A DNA stretch of 64,000 nt from Prochlorococcus sp. AG-409-A10 (GTDB taxonomy: Bacteria > Cyanobacteriota > Cyanobacteriia > PCC-6307 > Cyanobiaceae): NCBI GenBank assembly GCA_003216175.1, contig QCJG01000001.1, positions 248,001-312,000 on the forward strand, given 5' to 3'. The notes below the pieces were generated by a model that was not told where the DNA came from, made no database searches, and saw only the letters and a list, made by a program, of their open reading frames with translations. This document shows, one piece after another, positions 46,375 through 57,114 of the stretch. The stretch's first letter is position 1. Each line of letters starts with the position of its first letter. The position numbers and the translations under genes are program-made.

Positions 46375-46482
46375 TGTGGAAAAAATATAAAAAGTATGCC
46401 AAATCTACATGGCTTTTTTCCACAGGCCATAAAGTTGGTGGAGAAAAATATTTTTCTCCACACTTACAAAAACTTTTCCACA
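46375..46482. other. Chromosomal replication origin (oriC) with DnaA boxes
   Basis: The 374-base gap between thrC and dnaN contains the DnaA box TTTTCCACA at 46416-46424 and 46474-46482 on + and at 46375-46383 on the minus strand, plus a one-mismatch box TTCTCCACA at 46454-46462. It also has a perfect palindrome of two 12-base arms at 46438-46461. TTTTCCACA is the cyanobacterial DnaA box consensus, and picocyanobacterial chromosomes are numbered from dnaN. The remaining DNA (46483-46686) is AT-rich with short A and T runs, fitting an unwinding region. No gene is visible in this gap. Confidence 0.85.
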
Positions 46483-46686
46483 TAAAAATTATCTAAAATT
46501 GCTGTTGGGAGCTCTAATTATTGAATTAACCACAGAAACCACAATAACTACTACTACTAATTCAATTTCAAATAAGAAATAAAGAACTAGAATAGAAGTG
46601 AAAAGTTTATTTTTTTTTAGCGGTATTGCTTTTTAGAAATAACTATGAAATTCTTATGACAATGGATTTTTATTTGAAATAACAGG

Positions 46687-47847
46687 ATGAAGTTAAATTG
46701 TTCTCAAGCTGAATTAAATACTGCTCTTCAACTAGTTAGCAGAGCCGTTTCTAATCGACCTACTCACCCTGTTTTAGCTAATGTTTTACTAGCTGCTGAT
46801 GAAGTAAGTGGAAAACTACGCTTAACCGGTTTTGATTTAAGTTTAGGAATACAAACTTCAATATCTGCATCGATAGAAAGTAGTGGTGCTATGACTTTGC
46901 CTGCTAAGTTGTTTGGTGAAATTGTTTCTAAATTATCTAATGATTCTCCTTTGATTTTGACTTCTGATGATAATAGTCAACAAATTGAATTAACTAGTAA
47001 AAGTGGGACTTATCAAGTAAAAGGAATGCTTGCTGATGATTTTCCTGATTTACCTTTAGTTGAGAGTGGTACTTCTTTAAAATTAAATCCATTATTATTA
47101 TCTAATGCAATTAAATCAACTTTATTTGCAAGTAGTTCTGATGATGCTAAACAATTACTTACAGGTGTTAATCTAACATTTGACGGTTACGGAATTGAAT
47201 CTGCAGCTACTGATGGACATAGATTAGCTGTTTTAAATTTAAATAATATTTTATATAATTCAAAAGATATAGATACTTCTACTCATCTTGATAATTTTTC
47301 TATTACATTACCTTCTAAGTCATTAAGAGAAGTTGAAAAATTTTTAAGTACTTGTGATATTAGTCAACCAATAAACTTTTTTATTGATAAAGGACAAGTA
47401 GTCTTTATATCTGTTGATGAAATTATAACCATTAGAGCTTTAGAAGGTTCTTATCCAAATTATTCACAATTATTACCTGATACATTTGAAAATATATTAG
47501 AATTTGATAGAAAAGAATTTATTGCTTCATTAGAAAGAATTGCTGTTTTAGCTGATCAACATAATAATGTTATTAAGGTAAGAACGGATGGTTCTGCAAA
47601 TTTAATTAAAATTAGTACAGATGCCCAAGATATTGGAACAGGTTATGAGTCTTTACCTGTTTCTTTTAAAGGTGAATCGTTTGAAATAGCTTTCAATGTT
47701 AGGTATTTATTAGATGGACTTAAAGTTATAGATTCAAATCTGATAAAATTAAGTTGTAATTCTCCGACGACACCTGCAGTTTTTTCACCAGTTAATAGTG
47801 ATGTTGATTTCACTTATTTAGTGATGCCTATTCAAATACGAAATTAA
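46687..47847 (+). CDS. dnaN: DNA polymerase III sliding clamp (beta subunit)
   Basis: DnaN forms the ring that keeps the replicase on DNA. The 386-residue protein has three clamp domains: NRPTHPVLANVLLAAD (about 23-38), the central DGHRLAVLNL (about 177-186) and the C-terminal DGLKVIDSNLIKLSCNSPTTPAVFSPV, ending YLVMPIQIRN, which is close to the usual YLVMPMR end. It is the first gene to the right of the origin, transcribed away from it. Confidence 0.97.
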   Translation: MKLNCSQAELNTALQLVSRAVSNRPTHPVLANVLLAADEVSGKLRLTGFDLSLGIQTSISASIESSGAMTLPAKLFGEIVSKLSNDSPLILTSDDNSQQIELTSKSGTYQVKGMLADDFPDLPLVESGTSLKLNPLLLSNAIKSTLFASSSDDAKQLLTGVNLTFDGYGIESAATDGHRLAVLNLNNILYNSKDIDTSTHLDNFSITLPSKSLREVEKFLSTCDISQPINFFIDKGQVVFISVDEIITIRALEGSYPNYSQLLPDTFENILEFDRKEFIASLERIAVLADQHNNVIKVRTDGSANLIKISTDAQDIGTGYESLPVSFKGESFEIAFNVRYLLDGLKVIDSNLIKLSCNSPTTPAVFSPVNSDVDFTYLVMPIQIRN

Positions 47848-47848
47848 T

Positions 47849-48616
47849 TTGGCTGTTCCTACTAAATTATTATTAAGTGATTTATTAAAACATAACGTAC
47901 GTTGTGAAAATGGGGTTTATCACGGTCCAGTTATTAGTCCATGGATGCATCCTCCTGTTCACAGAATATTGGGATTGATAAGTCGTCCTTCTAATCTAAG
48001 AGTTCAAAGAGAAGTCTGGAGGTTGGATCAACTTAAAGGAATAAATCAAGAAGAAATTTATGTAAAAGGTTCCTGTTCTCTTACTGATGAACAAACTTTA
48101 CAGCGTTTTCCAACTTTAATGTACGCCAATGTTTTTAATCGAATTGGTCAGAAATTAGGTTTAATAGCTGATTTTGTTTTTGAGACTAATAAAGGAAACA
48201 TACAATATTACTTAGTTAGTCGATCTAATCCATTAATTCCAGGAACTAGTCGATGGTGTTTATCTATATCTCAAATCATTGATAAGCAGCCGGGTTCTAT
48301 TTCTTGTGATATTGATACATTTGAGGATTTAACAATACATAAAGCAAGTTTCAAAGAAGAATTTCTTAGTAAGAGCAGAAAATGGAAAAGTCAATTTGAT
48401 GATTTTACTAATATTGCATCTGATAGACTTGAGGGGTGGATTGATGATCAAATTAAAGATAGTGAGAATCAATCTCCGAAAGATTCTTATGATTTTTCGA
48501 ATAATCATGATTCTTATGATGATTGGATAGATAGTTCCGAAGAATTTAATAGAATGAATAAACGTAAAAGAAATAGAACTTCAACGAATGCAAGAGATCT
48601 TGATCCCTGGATTTAA
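47849..48616 (+). CDS. PRC-barrel-like protein conserved next to dnaN
   Basis: The 255-residue protein starts at a TTG one base after the dnaN stop. The middle part, ANVFNRIGQKLGLIADFVFETNKGNIQYYLVSRSN (about 91-125), looks like a PRC-barrel (a small beta domain found in photosystem assembly and RNA-processing proteins). The C terminus is acidic and then basic (RKRNRTSTNARDLDPWI). It is the standard second gene after the origin in marine picocyanobacteria, but its role is unknown. The tight spacing predicts co-transcription with dnaN and purL. Confidence 0.7.
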   Translation: MAVPTKLLLSDLLKHNVRCENGVYHGPVISPWMHPPVHRILGLISRPSNLRVQREVWRLDQLKGINQEEIYVKGSCSLTDEQTLQRFPTLMYANVFNRIGQKLGLIADFVFETNKGNIQYYLVSRSNPLIPGTSRWCLSISQIIDKQPGSISCDIDTFEDLTIHKASFKEEFLSKSRKWKSQFDDFTNIASDRLEGWIDDQIKDSENQSPKDSYDFSNNHDSYDDWIDSSEEFNRMNKRKRNRTSTNARDLDPWI

Positions 48617-48619
48617 TTA

Positions 48620-51031
48620 ATGACATTTTCTTCTGAGACTAATGATTTTAATCAATTCATTAATTCAACAAAATTTTTTGCTGAATACGATGTTTTAGCT
48701 TCTCTTAAAGAAGAAGGATTAAAACAATCTGATTATTTAGAAATTTGTAGAAGACTCGATAGGGCTCCAAATAGAAATGAATTAGGAATGTTTGGTGTTA
48801 TGTGGTCTGAACATTGTTGTTATCGAAACTCTCGTCCTTTATTAAAAAACTTTCCTACAACTGGTAGTCGAATTCTTGTAGGACCTGGTGAAAATGCAGG
48901 AGTGGTAGATATTGGTTCAGGTCAAAAATTAGTTTTTAAAATTGAGAGTCATAATCATCCTTCAGCTGTGGAGCCTTTTCAAGGAGCAGCAACTGGAGTA
49001 GGAGGAATATTGAGGGATATTTTTACCATGGGAGCAAGGCCAATAGCCTTATTAAATGCTTTAAGATTTGGTCCATTAGATGATGAAAAAAATATTAGTT
49101 TATTAGAAGGTGTTGTTGCAGGTATTTCTCATTATGGAAATTGTGTAGGCGTTCCTACTGTTGGAGGAGAAGTTGGTTTTGATAGTAGTTATTCAGGTAA
49201 TCCTTTAGTTAATGCAATGGCACTGGGTTTAATGGAAACAGAAGAAATAGTTTGTTCAGGTGCTAGTGGAATCAATTTTCCAGTTCTTTACGTAGGTAAT
49301 ACAACTGGAAGAGATGGTATGGGAGGAGCAAGTTTTGCAAGTTCTGAACTCTCTAAAACTTCAATAGATGATCGACCTGCAGTACAGGTAGGTGATCCTT
49401 TTCTTGAAAAAGGATTGATAGAGGCTTGTTTAGAGGCATTTAAAACAGGACATGTAATTGCTGCCCAAGATATGGGAGCTGCAGGTTTAACTTGTAGTTG
49501 TTCTGAAATGGCTTCAAAAGGTGAGGTAGGAATTGAATTGAACCTTGATCTTGTTCCAGCTAGAGAAAAGGGAATGACTGCGTATGAATTTTTGTTGTCT
49601 GAATCACAAGAACGAATGTTATTTGTTGTGAAACCTGGTTCAGAAACAGAATTGAGACAATTATTTATGAGATGGGGCTTATATGTTGAAGTTGTGGGAA
49701 AAGTTTTAAAAGAAAAATTTGTTAGAGTGATACATAAAGGAAAAATTGTAGCGAATTTACCAGCAACTGCACTTGCTGATGATACACCTATAGAGCAGCA
49801 TTTATTAATAAATTCTACGCCAGAATATTTACAAGAACATTGGAAATGGAATGAAGAACTACTGCCTAAAAATTTACACAATGGAATTATTAATATAAAA
49901 AATAATTTATTTATTAGTTGGAATAATGTTCTATTAAATTTGTTAAGTACTCCTTCATTAGCTTCAAAAAATTGGGTATATAAACAATATGATTATCAAG
50001 TACAATCTAATACAATTGTTCCTCCTGGAGAAGCAGATGCAGCTGTTATTAGAATTCGTCCTCAAAACGATTTCACAGCTACATCAAATCAGGATAGAGG
50101 AATAGCATCAGTCTTGGATTGCAATGATAGATGGGTTTATTTAGACCCTCAAAGAGGAAGTATTGCTGCAGTTGCCGAAGCTGCTAGGAACTTAAGTTGT
50201 GTAGGAGCTGAACCTATAGCAATTACTAATAATTTAAATTTTTCTTCTCCGGATAAACCAGTAGGTTTTTGGCAATTATCAATGTCCTGTGAAGGTATAA
50301 CTAATGCTTGTAAAGTATTGAATACTCCAGTTACAGGAGGAAATGTCTCTTTATATAATGATACAAAATTGTCAAATAATACAGTTATACCTATACATCC
50401 GACCCCAGTAATTGGCATGGTTGGAATAATAGAAGATATTAATAAAATTTGTAAAAAATCTTGGCGTAAAAGTGGAGATCAAATATGGATGATTGGTTTA
50501 CCTTTAGAAACTAATAAAAATCATGATAAAAGAATTTCATTAGCTGCTTCATCTTTTTTAGAGTATATTCATGATCTAAAAACTGGAAGACCACCAGAAA
50601 TAGATTTATATTTAGAAAAACAAGTTCATTCATTTCTAAGAAAAATAATAAAAAAAGGTATTATTAACTCAGCTCATGATTTAGGTGATGGTGGTTTAGC
50701 AGTAGCTATAGCTGAGTGTTGTATTTCTTCTGGATATGGTGCAAATATTAAACTCCCCCCAAGCGAATCAAGATTAGATAGGCTCCTTTTTGCTGAAGGA
50801 GGCGCAAGAGTTTTAGTTAGTTGTTCAATTGATCAAAGTCTAGAATTAAAAAAATATTATAAAGATAATTCTTCTGAAGAGCCTAATCTTTTTTCAATAT
50901 CACATTTAGGTAGTGTAAATAATCAAAAAAAATTGTCAGTTTATCAATCTAATAATTTAATTATAGATGTTAATATTCCAGAATTAAAAGATATATATAA
51001 AAATACCATCTATAAAAAGATAACTAAATAA
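48620..51031 (+). CDS. purL: Phosphoribosylformylglycinamidine synthase subunit II
   Basis: PurL is the synthetase subunit of FGAM synthase in purine synthesis. The 803-residue protein has the small-type PurL layout: [20 protein letters not shown] (about 62-81), [37 protein letters not shown] (about 110-146), [17 protein letters not shown] and the second-half repeats with [10 protein letters not shown] and [16 protein letters not shown]. Subunits PurQ and PurS are not adjacent. The ATG at 48620 is 3 bases after the previous stop; purF follows. Confidence 0.97.
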   Translation: MTFSSETNDFNQFINSTKFFAEYDVLASLKEEGLKQSDYLEICRRLDRAPNRNELGMFGVMWSEHCCYRNSRPLLKNFPTTGSRILVGPGENAGVVDIGSGQKLVFKIESHNHPSAVEPFQGAATGVGGILRDIFTMGARPIALLNALRFGPLDDEKNISLLEGVVAGISHYGNCVGVPTVGGEVGFDSSYSGNPLVNAMALGLMETEEIVCSGASGINFPVLYVGNTTGRDGMGGASFASSELSKTSIDDRPAVQVGDPFLEKGLIEACLEAFKTGHVIAAQDMGAAGLTCSCSEMASKGEVGIELNLDLVPAREKGMTAYEFLLSESQERMLFVVKPGSETELRQLFMRWGLYVEVVGKVLKEKFVRVIHKGKIVANLPATALADDTPIEQHLLINSTPEYLQEHWKWNEELLPKNLHNGIINIKNNLFISWNNVLLNLLSTPSLASKNWVYKQYDYQVQSNTIVPPGEADAAVIRIRPQNDFTATSNQDRGIASVLDCNDRWVYLDPQRGSIAAVAEAARNLSCVGAEPIAITNNLNFSSPDKPVGFWQLSMSCEGITNACKVLNTPVTGGNVSLYNDTKLSNNTVIPIHPTPVIGMVGIIEDINKICKKSWRKSGDQIWMIGLPLETNKNHDKRISLAASSFLEYIHDLKTGRPPEIDLYLEKQVHSFLRKIIKKGIINSAHDLGDGGLAVAIAECCISSGYGANIKLPPSESRLDRLLFAEGGARVLVSCSIDQSLELKKYYKDNSSEEPNLFSISHLGSVNNQKKLSVYQSNNLIIDVNIPELKDIYKNTIYKKITK

Positions 51032-51095
51032 ATCAATCAATTATGATTTATAATTTTAAAATTAAATTTAGTTTATTTAACCTAGGAATATAATT

Positions 51096-52553
51096 ATGTG
51101 TGGAATTGTAGGTGTTGTCTCAACAGATCAATGTAATCAACAAATCTACGATAGTTTGTTATTACTACAGCATAGAGGGCAAGATTCCACTGGTATAGCA
51201 ACAATGGATGGCAGTGTTTTTCATATTAATAAATCAAAAGGTCAAGTTCGAGAAGCTTATAGAACTAGAGACATGAGAGGTTTGATCGGTCAGACAGGAT
51301 TGGGACATGTACGATATGCAACTAAAGGAGCTGCTCATCGAGAAGAAGAAGCACAACCTTTTTATGTAAATGCTCCTTACGGCATTATTCTTGTTCATAA
51401 TGGAAATTTAACTAATACAAGAGAGTTAGAAAAAGAACTTTTTAAAGTTGATAAAAGGCATACAAATACTTCAAGCGACACTGAAATGTTATTAAATGTT
51501 TTGGCAACTGAATTAAATAGCGCAATCAAAGGAAAAGATATAACTCCTAACGATCTTTTTGATGCAGTTAATACACTTCATGCAAGAGTAGAGGGATCCT
51601 ATGCTTCAATTGCTTTAATAGCAGGTCATGGCCTTTTAGCTTTTAGAGATCCTTTTGGAATTCGTCCTTTGGTTATTGGTAAAAGGATAATAGAAAATAA
51701 TAAACCTGAGTGGGTGATTGCAAGTGAATCACTAGTTATTGAAAATAATGACTATGAAATCGTTAGAGATGTTGAACCAGGCGAGGCGATATTTATAACT
51801 TCAGATGGTGAGTTTTTTTCTAAACAATGTTCAAATAATCCTCAATTATTCCCTTGTTCATTTGAATATGTTTATTTAGCTAGACCAGATTCAATAATGA
51901 ATGGTATTTCTGTTTATGAGTCAAGATTAAGAATGGGAGATTTATTAGCAGAAACCATAAAAAAACAAATTTCACTTGGTGATATAGATGTAGTAATGCC
52001 AATACCTGATTCATCTAGGCCAGCTGCAATGCAAGTAGCAAGACAGTTAGGCATTGAATATAGGGAGGGCTTTTTCAAGAATCGCTATGTTGGTAGAACA
52101 TTTATAATGCCGGGTCAATCTCTAAGAAAACGTTCTGTACGTCAGAAATTAAATGCAATGAGTACTGAATTTAAAAATAAAAATGTATTAATAGTTGATG
52201 ATTCAGTTGTTCGAGGAACAACATCTCAACAAATAGTACAAATGGCAAGAAGTGCAGGGGCTAACAAAGTTACTTTTACGTCTGCTGCTCCACCAATTAG
52301 ATATCCACATGTTTATGGTATTAACATGCCAAGTAGGAATGAATTGATCGCTTATAATAGAAATATAAATGAAATTGAAGATAATTTATTTATTGATAAA
52401 ATGATTTACCAAGAAGTAGATGATCTTACCAAAGCTATCACTAAAGGATCTATAATTAAGGAATTGGATTTATCTTGCTTTACAGGAAAATATGTGACTG
52501 GAACAGTCACTGAAGAATATTTAAGTTGGGTTGAAAAAACATCTTTGTCTTAA
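51096..52553 (+). CDS. purF: Amidophosphoribosyltransferase
   Basis: PurF starts purine synthesis by making phosphoribosylamine from PRPP and glutamine. The 485-residue protein starts MCGIVGVV, with Cys2 as the N-terminal nucleophile after Met removal and no long propeptide. It has [15 protein letters not shown] (about 22-36), RYATKGA (about 73-79) and the PRPP site [26 protein letters not shown] (about 365-390). Its stop codon overlaps the stop of the opposing gyrA-like gene. Confidence 0.97.
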   Translation: MCGIVGVVSTDQCNQQIYDSLLLLQHRGQDSTGIATMDGSVFHINKSKGQVREAYRTRDMRGLIGQTGLGHVRYATKGAAHREEEAQPFYVNAPYGIILVHNGNLTNTRELEKELFKVDKRHTNTSSDTEMLLNVLATELNSAIKGKDITPNDLFDAVNTLHARVEGSYASIALIAGHGLLAFRDPFGIRPLVIGKRIIENNKPEWVIASESLVIENNDYEIVRDVEPGEAIFITSDGEFFSKQCSNNPQLFPCSFEYVYLARPDSIMNGISVYESRLRMGDLLAETIKKQISLGDIDVVMPIPDSSRPAAMQVARQLGIEYREGFFKNRYVGRTFIMPGQSLRKRSVRQKLNAMSTEFKNKNVLIVDDSVVRGTTSQQIVQMARSAGANKVTFTSAAPPIRYPHVYGINMPSRNELIAYNRNINEIEDNLFIDKMIYQEVDDLTKAITKGSIIKELDLSCFTGKYVTGTVTEEYLSWVEKTSLS

Positions 52554-55033
52554 TCTTTTTCTGGAATTATCATTGAAAAAGCAGACTTTATAAATTCATT
52601 ATTGTTTAATTTTATGTTTAATTTTTTCTTTTTATTATATAAACTCTTATCAATTTGGTCAATTTTTAATTTTTCATATCTTTCTTTATCGGTTTTAATA
52701 TAAACGTATTTATTATTTATAAAACATGTAATTACCTTATCGCTAAAATTTTGATTATCCTTAAAATCGATTCCCATTGTTCCTAACTCTCCTTTTTTTG
52801 ATATTTTTATTTCTTTCGTTGTATGTTTTACGAAAGAACCTTTTCTAGTTATTAAAATTAAATCTTTAGCTTCCTCTTGCTGAATACTTAAAGCTGTAAT
52901 TATATTCTCACTTGGGAATAACTTCATTATACTGGTTCCTTGAGCTAATTTTCCCATAAATGGTAAATTATTTTCTGTTATTTTAATTTTAATAATTCTG
53001 CCCATATCACTGACTATATATAAATCACTATTTTCTTTACAAAGGATGCAAGACTGAAGCTTGATATTTTCTTTTAATTTTAAAATTGTTGTTGATCTAT
53101 TTGAAATATCACTAATTTCATTAATTGAAATTCTTTTAAACTTTCCATCACTAGTTAATAATCCTAAACTCATATCTTTGATTTCTGTTAATGGAATAAA
53201 ATTAATTATTTTCTCCTTTTCTAAACCCGCTGGTAAAAATTGTTTAAGAGGTCCAGGTTTTTGTCCTGCAAATTCCCATTTAAGAAGACCTATTTTCCCT
53301 TCTTGACTGATGGCTAATATTTTTGGTTCATCTTTAATTGGCCATATTAGTTTTGAAGGTAGAATATCTATTCTTTCTTGATTACTTTCTTTTAATTTTA
53401 ATTTTTTTATTGTTATTGAAGGAATTATTTTTAGTTCATTATTTGATTGGATAATAATCTCAGAATCTTTGGATAATTGTTTTAGAGCATTTATTCTTTG
53501 AAGTTCTTTATTTGGTCTTTGATTTGCCATTCTTTCAGCAATAAGAGCATCTCCACCTTCTATTAATTTTGTTTTTCTTGAACTACCAAATCTTTTTTTA
53601 AGTTCTTTTAGTTCTTTAATCATAACTTTCATTAACTTCTCTCTATCATTAATAATTTCTTCTAGTTCATTTCTCTTAGTTTTTAAATCGCTTATTTCAT
53701 TTTTTAGTGAATTTTTTTCAAGACTAGTAATTTTTTTCAAAGGCATACCTAAAATTCCATCTGCTTGTCTTTCATTTATCTTTAAGTTAACAATCAAATT
53801 ATTTCTTGCTTCAGCTGTATCTTTAGATCTTTCAATCAAATTAATTATTTCTCTAAGATTATTTATCGCTTGGATCAATGCCTCAACTATCTCTTGTCTA
53901 TTTTTAATATTCTTTAGCAAATAATTACTCCTTAATAAAATTGTTTTTTCTCTGAATTCTAAGAAATTATCTAATAATTTTCTTAATGTAAGTTGTATCG
54001 GTTGGCCATTGACCAATGCAAGTAAAATCGCACCAAAATTACTTTGTAAAGCAGTTTTTTGATATAAAAAATCTAGAATCTTTTCTGGATCAGAATCTCT
54101 TTTGACTTCTACAAGAATGCGCATTCCATCTCTATCACTTTCATCTCTAATATCAGCTATGCCTGCAACTTTTCCAGTATTTACAAGGTCAGCTAATTTT
54201 TCAATCCAACTAGCTTTGTTTAATTGATATGGCAGTTCAGTGATAATGATCCCACTTCTTTTGTGCTTTCCCTTACCTGGATTGATTTCCTCAATATGAG
54301 CTATTCCTCTCATAGTTATACTTCCTCTCCCTTTTGTGTAAGTTTCTTTTATTCCATTACTTATTAAAATCTCTCCTCCCGTTGGAAAATCTGGTCCAGG
54401 TATAAGTTCTAATAATTTATCGTCGTTTAATGAGGGTTTTTTGACTATTGCTATTAATGCCTCTACTACTTCGTTCAAATTATGTGGAGGAATGCTTGTT
54501 GCCATTCCAACAGCAATCCCTGCACTTCCATTTAATATGAGGAAAGGCAGTTGAGCCGGTAAGACATCTGGTTCCTGTTGTGAGCCATCAAAATTTGGTG
54601 AGAAATCAACAGTTTCTTGATCTATTTCACTTAAAATTGCTTCGTTAGAGATTGGTGCTAATCGAGTTTCTGTATATCTCATTGCAGCGGGTGGATCATC
54701 GTCAATAGATCCAAAGTTTCCATGGCCATCAAGAATTGGGTATCTAGAACTAAAAATTTGTACTTGTCTTACGAGTGCATCGTAAACAGCTTGATCTCCA
54801 TGTGGATGATATTTTCCAAGAACATCTCCTACCACACGAGCACATTTTCTATAAGGTCTATCGGGCGTAAGCCCTAATTCGTGCATTGCAAAAAGAATTC
54901 TTCTTTGTACAGGTTTCAATCCATCTCTTGCGTCTGGCAATGCTCTTCCAACGATTACGCTCATGGCGTACTCGAGATAAGAACGCTGCATTTCTTGATG
55001 CAACGATATTGGTTTCAGGCGTTCTTTGGCCAT
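52550..55033 (-). CDS. DNA gyrase/topoisomerase IV subunit A
   Basis: This type II topoisomerase A subunit breaks and rejoins DNA. The 827-residue protein starts with [33 protein letters not shown] (about 19-51), then [31 protein letters not shown] and the catalytic tyrosine segment [15 protein letters not shown] (about 114-128). The breakage-reunion domain is followed by coiled coil (about 390-470) and a C-terminal beta-pinwheel with degenerate blades; the GyrA-box is not clear, so ParC-like function is possible. Picocyanobacteria have a second gyrA elsewhere. It is the last of three same-strand genes after queG and a TPR gene. Confidence 0.9.
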   Translation of the reverse strand: MAKERLKPISLHQEMQRSYLEYAMSVIVGRALPDARDGLKPVQRRILFAMHELGLTPDRPYRKCARVVGDVLGKYHPHGDQAVYDALVRQVQIFSSRYPILDGHGNFGSIDDDPPAAMRYTETRLAPISNEAILSEIDQETVDFSPNFDGSQQEPDVLPAQLPFLILNGSAGIAVGMATSIPPHNLNEVVEALIAIVKKPSLNDDKLLELIPGPDFPTGGEILISNGIKETYTKGRGSITMRGIAHIEEINPGKGKHKRSGIIITELPYQLNKASWIEKLADLVNTGKVAGIADIRDESDRDGMRILVEVKRDSDPEKILDFLYQKTALQSNFGAILLALVNGQPIQLTLRKLLDNFLEFREKTILLRSNYLLKNIKNRQEIVEALIQAINNLREIINLIERSKDTAEARNNLIVNLKINERQADGILGMPLKKITSLEKNSLKNEISDLKTKRNELEEIINDREKLMKVMIKELKELKKRFGSSRKTKLIEGGDALIAERMANQRPNKELQRINALKQLSKDSEIIIQSNNELKIIPSITIKKLKLKESNQERIDILPSKLIWPIKDEPKILAISQEGKIGLLKWEFAGQKPGPLKQFLPAGLEKEKIINFIPLTEIKDMSLGLLTSDGKFKRISINEISDISNRSTTILKLKENIKLQSCILCKENSDLYIVSDMGRIIKIKITENNLPFMGKLAQGTSIMKLFPSENIITALSIQQEEAKDLILITRKGSFVKHTTKEIKISKKGELGTMGIDFKDNQNFSDKVITCFINNKYVYIKTDKERYEKLKIDQIDKSLYNKKKKLNIKLNNNEFIKSAFSMIIPEKD

Positions 55034-55050
55034 CTTTAAATTTGTAAGAG

Positions 55051-55072
55051 GCCTAAATTTCTTTATTTAGGC
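55051..55072. other. Inverted repeat in the gap before the gyrA-like gene
   Basis: GCCTAAA (55051-55057) and TTTAGGC (55066-55072) form a 7-bp stem with an eight-base loop in the 83-base gap between the TPR gene and the topoisomerase gene. It may end TPR transcripts or structure the leader of the topoisomerase gene. Confidence 0.4.
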
Positions 55073-55116
55073 TACTAACTAATCTGTTAAAAACCAGTTT
55101 TTTGTTAACCATTAAT

Positions 55117-55986
55117 TCATTGACTTTTTTCTTTAGCTTCTTTAACTGCTTTTTTCATTTCTTTGTTTCTAAATAAAATTTGTGCTGATTTTTGTAAATT
55201 TTGCCCCCATAATTGTTCAGATTGATACTTAATACGGGCATAGCTTGGATTATCTATTAAAGCATTTTTAGCTATATTTAATGCTTCAATAGATTTACCT
55301 TGAGTTGAATAAATCGCGATTGCCAATGCGAGCCTAGGCTCGGCATTATTGCTTATTTTAGCAGCTAATCTGAATTTTGAAAGAGCTTTTTCTTTTTTAT
55401 TCATTTCATAAAGAATAAGACCTTCATTATTAATTACTTGCCAAAAATCTGGATTTAATTTTCTGACCTTACTATAAGTTGTTAACGCTAATGTATAATT
55501 TTTTAATAAAATATATGCGTTTCCAAGTTGAAAATAAGCTCTTTGATTTTTATTGTCTAATAATAATCCTTGCTTAAGCATAAAGATAGCTTTATCAATA
55601 TATTTTGTATTCATATATATAGAAGCTTTTGTAAAATATATTTTTGCTTTTTTTGGATTTAATTTTAAGGCTTTATCTAAAGATATCAGTGCATCATCAA
55701 TATTTTTAGAGATAAATTGTGCCTCACCAAGTGTCATCCAAAGATCTTCATCTTTAGGATTTAATGTAACGGCAAGTTTTAAAAGTTTAATTGCTTCATT
55801 ATTTTGATTAAGTTGCATAAGCTGTACTGCTGTTCGACCTATTATTAATGATTTTTGTTTCAATTCTTGTTGATTAGGCTCGTTAATTTTTGGAATAAAA
55901 CTATATGATTTTTTATTTAGTAATCCATATTCAAATAGGAATATTACAAGTAATAGTTGATGAAAAAACTTTGTTAATTTTTTCAT
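55117..55986 (-). CDS. TPR-repeat protein with N-terminal signal/anchor
   Basis: The 289-residue protein has a hydrophobic segment (LLLVIFLFEYGLL, about 11-23) followed by tandem tetratricopeptide repeats (about 50-250: AVTLNPKDEDLWMTLGEAQF, ALKLNPKKAKIYFTKASIYM, LLLDNKNQRAYFQLGNAYIL, VRKLNPDFWQVINNEGLILY). TPR domains bind proteins, so it is probably an envelope- or thylakoid-associated scaffold. It starts one base after the queG stop on the same strand. Role unknown. Confidence 0.82.
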   Translation of the reverse strand: MKKLTKFFHQLLLVIFLFEYGLLNKKSYSFIPKINEPNQQELKQKSLIIGRTAVQLMQLNQNNEAIKLLKLAVTLNPKDEDLWMTLGEAQFISKNIDDALISLDKALKLNPKKAKIYFTKASIYMNTKYIDKAIFMLKQGLLLDNKNQRAYFQLGNAYILLKNYTLALTTYSKVRKLNPDFWQVINNEGLILYEMNKKEKALSKFRLAAKISNNAEPRLALAIAIYSTQGKSIEALNIAKNALIDNPSYARIKYQSEQLWGQNLQKSAQILFRNKEMKKAVKEAKEKSQ

Positions 55987-55987
55987 A

Positions 55988-56926
55988 TTAAGGATTATTT
56001 GATATTGAATTAATATTTCTACGCCACATCCACGGTTTAATTCTTTTTAATGCTGAGCCTTTTAAATTTTCTTGCCATTTTTTGTCATTCCATGATAAGA
56101 CATCTTGTTTATTCATATTTAATATCCATTCCAATGGTTGAAGATCGGGTTCAGATGTTGTTGGTATGTTTTTTTGATTCCACGGGCAGACCTCTTGACA
56201 TATGTCACAACCTGCAATCCAATTACCCATGTTCTTAATAATATTTTTGGGTAATTCTTTTTCTCTATTCTCTAATGTGTGATAAGCCAAGCATTTATTT
56301 GAGTTGATAATAAATGGTTCTTCTATTGCTTTGGTTGGGCAGGCATCAATACATTTTTCACATTCACCACATATAGGTTTTGAAGGTTCATCAGGTTCCA
56401 AAGCTTCAGTAGACAAAAGATGACCTAAAAACATCCACGAGCCGATTTTAGGATTAATTATATTGCTATGTTTTCCGATCCATCCAATTCCAGCCTCTTC
56501 TGCCCAGGCTTTGTCTAAAAATGCGCTTGTATCGACACATATTTTCCATTTAGAGCCTGGTCTTTCTGTCTCTAAAAATTTAGCAATTTTTTTCAATTTT
56601 TTTTCAATTATTTTGTGATAATCTTTTCCCCATCCATATCTTGCAACTGATATATCTTTAGACATTCTTTTTGTATCTACATAGTAATTAAGTCCAACTG
56701 CAAGAACACTTTGGACGCCTTCAAGCATATTCTCTATCTTTTTTCTTTTTGGGCTTTGCATCCATTCCATTTTTGCTTGATGCCCAGCTTGCAGCCATCT
56801 TTCTAAGGAAGCGGTTCTAAGCTTAATTCTTGAAGATCCAGGAACTTTTGCAATTCCTACTGCATCAAAGCCTTCTCCAAAAGCTTTTTCTTTAATTTTT
56901 TTTGTTAGATCAATAGATTTTTTCAA
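55988..56926 (-). CDS. queG: Epoxyqueuosine reductase
   Basis: QueG makes the final step of tRNA queuosine synthesis using cobalamin and two [4Fe-4S] clusters. The 312-residue protein has the cluster motifs CGECEKCIDACPTKAI (about 186-201) and CDICQEVCPWNQK (about 240-252), plus VDTSAFLDKAWAEEAGIGWIGKHSNIINPKIGSWMFLGHLLS (about 132-173). Start is TTG at 56926. It is the first of a queG-TPR-gyrA-like run on the minus strand. Confidence 0.94.
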   Translation of the reverse strand: MKKSIDLTKKIKEKAFGEGFDAVGIAKVPGSSRIKLRTASLERWLQAGHQAKMEWMQSPKRKKIENMLEGVQSVLAVGLNYYVDTKRMSKDISVARYGWGKDYHKIIEKKLKKIAKFLETERPGSKWKICVDTSAFLDKAWAEEAGIGWIGKHSNIINPKIGSWMFLGHLLSTEALEPDEPSKPICGECEKCIDACPTKAIEEPFIINSNKCLAYHTLENREKELPKNIIKNMGNWIAGCDICQEVCPWNQKNIPTTSEPDLQPLEWILNMNKQDVLSWNDKKWQENLKGSALKRIKPWMWRRNINSISNNP

Positions 56927-57114
56927 GTTCAGAGGCGGCTTTTCATGAATAATTTTTTTCCTTAATTAAAAGGTTTTTTAGTCAATTGCGACTTTATGGG
57001 ATGCTTCAAATGCTGTCTTTTAATGTTTTATTTCTATTAATAGCTTAAATTATTCAATTAATGCACTGAATTTGGTTAGATTATGTATATATACATTTTT
57101 CGGACTCTCTTTAT

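Noticed and set aside
49288-49881. Long open frame on the minus strand opposite purL, and similar ones opposite napA (9185-9463, 9767-10090), mraY (34832-35143) and ftsY (58810-59199)
   Set aside because: Each lies wholly opposite a well-recognised conserved gene, has no recognisable protein features, and reads as a shadow of the codon pattern of the real gene.
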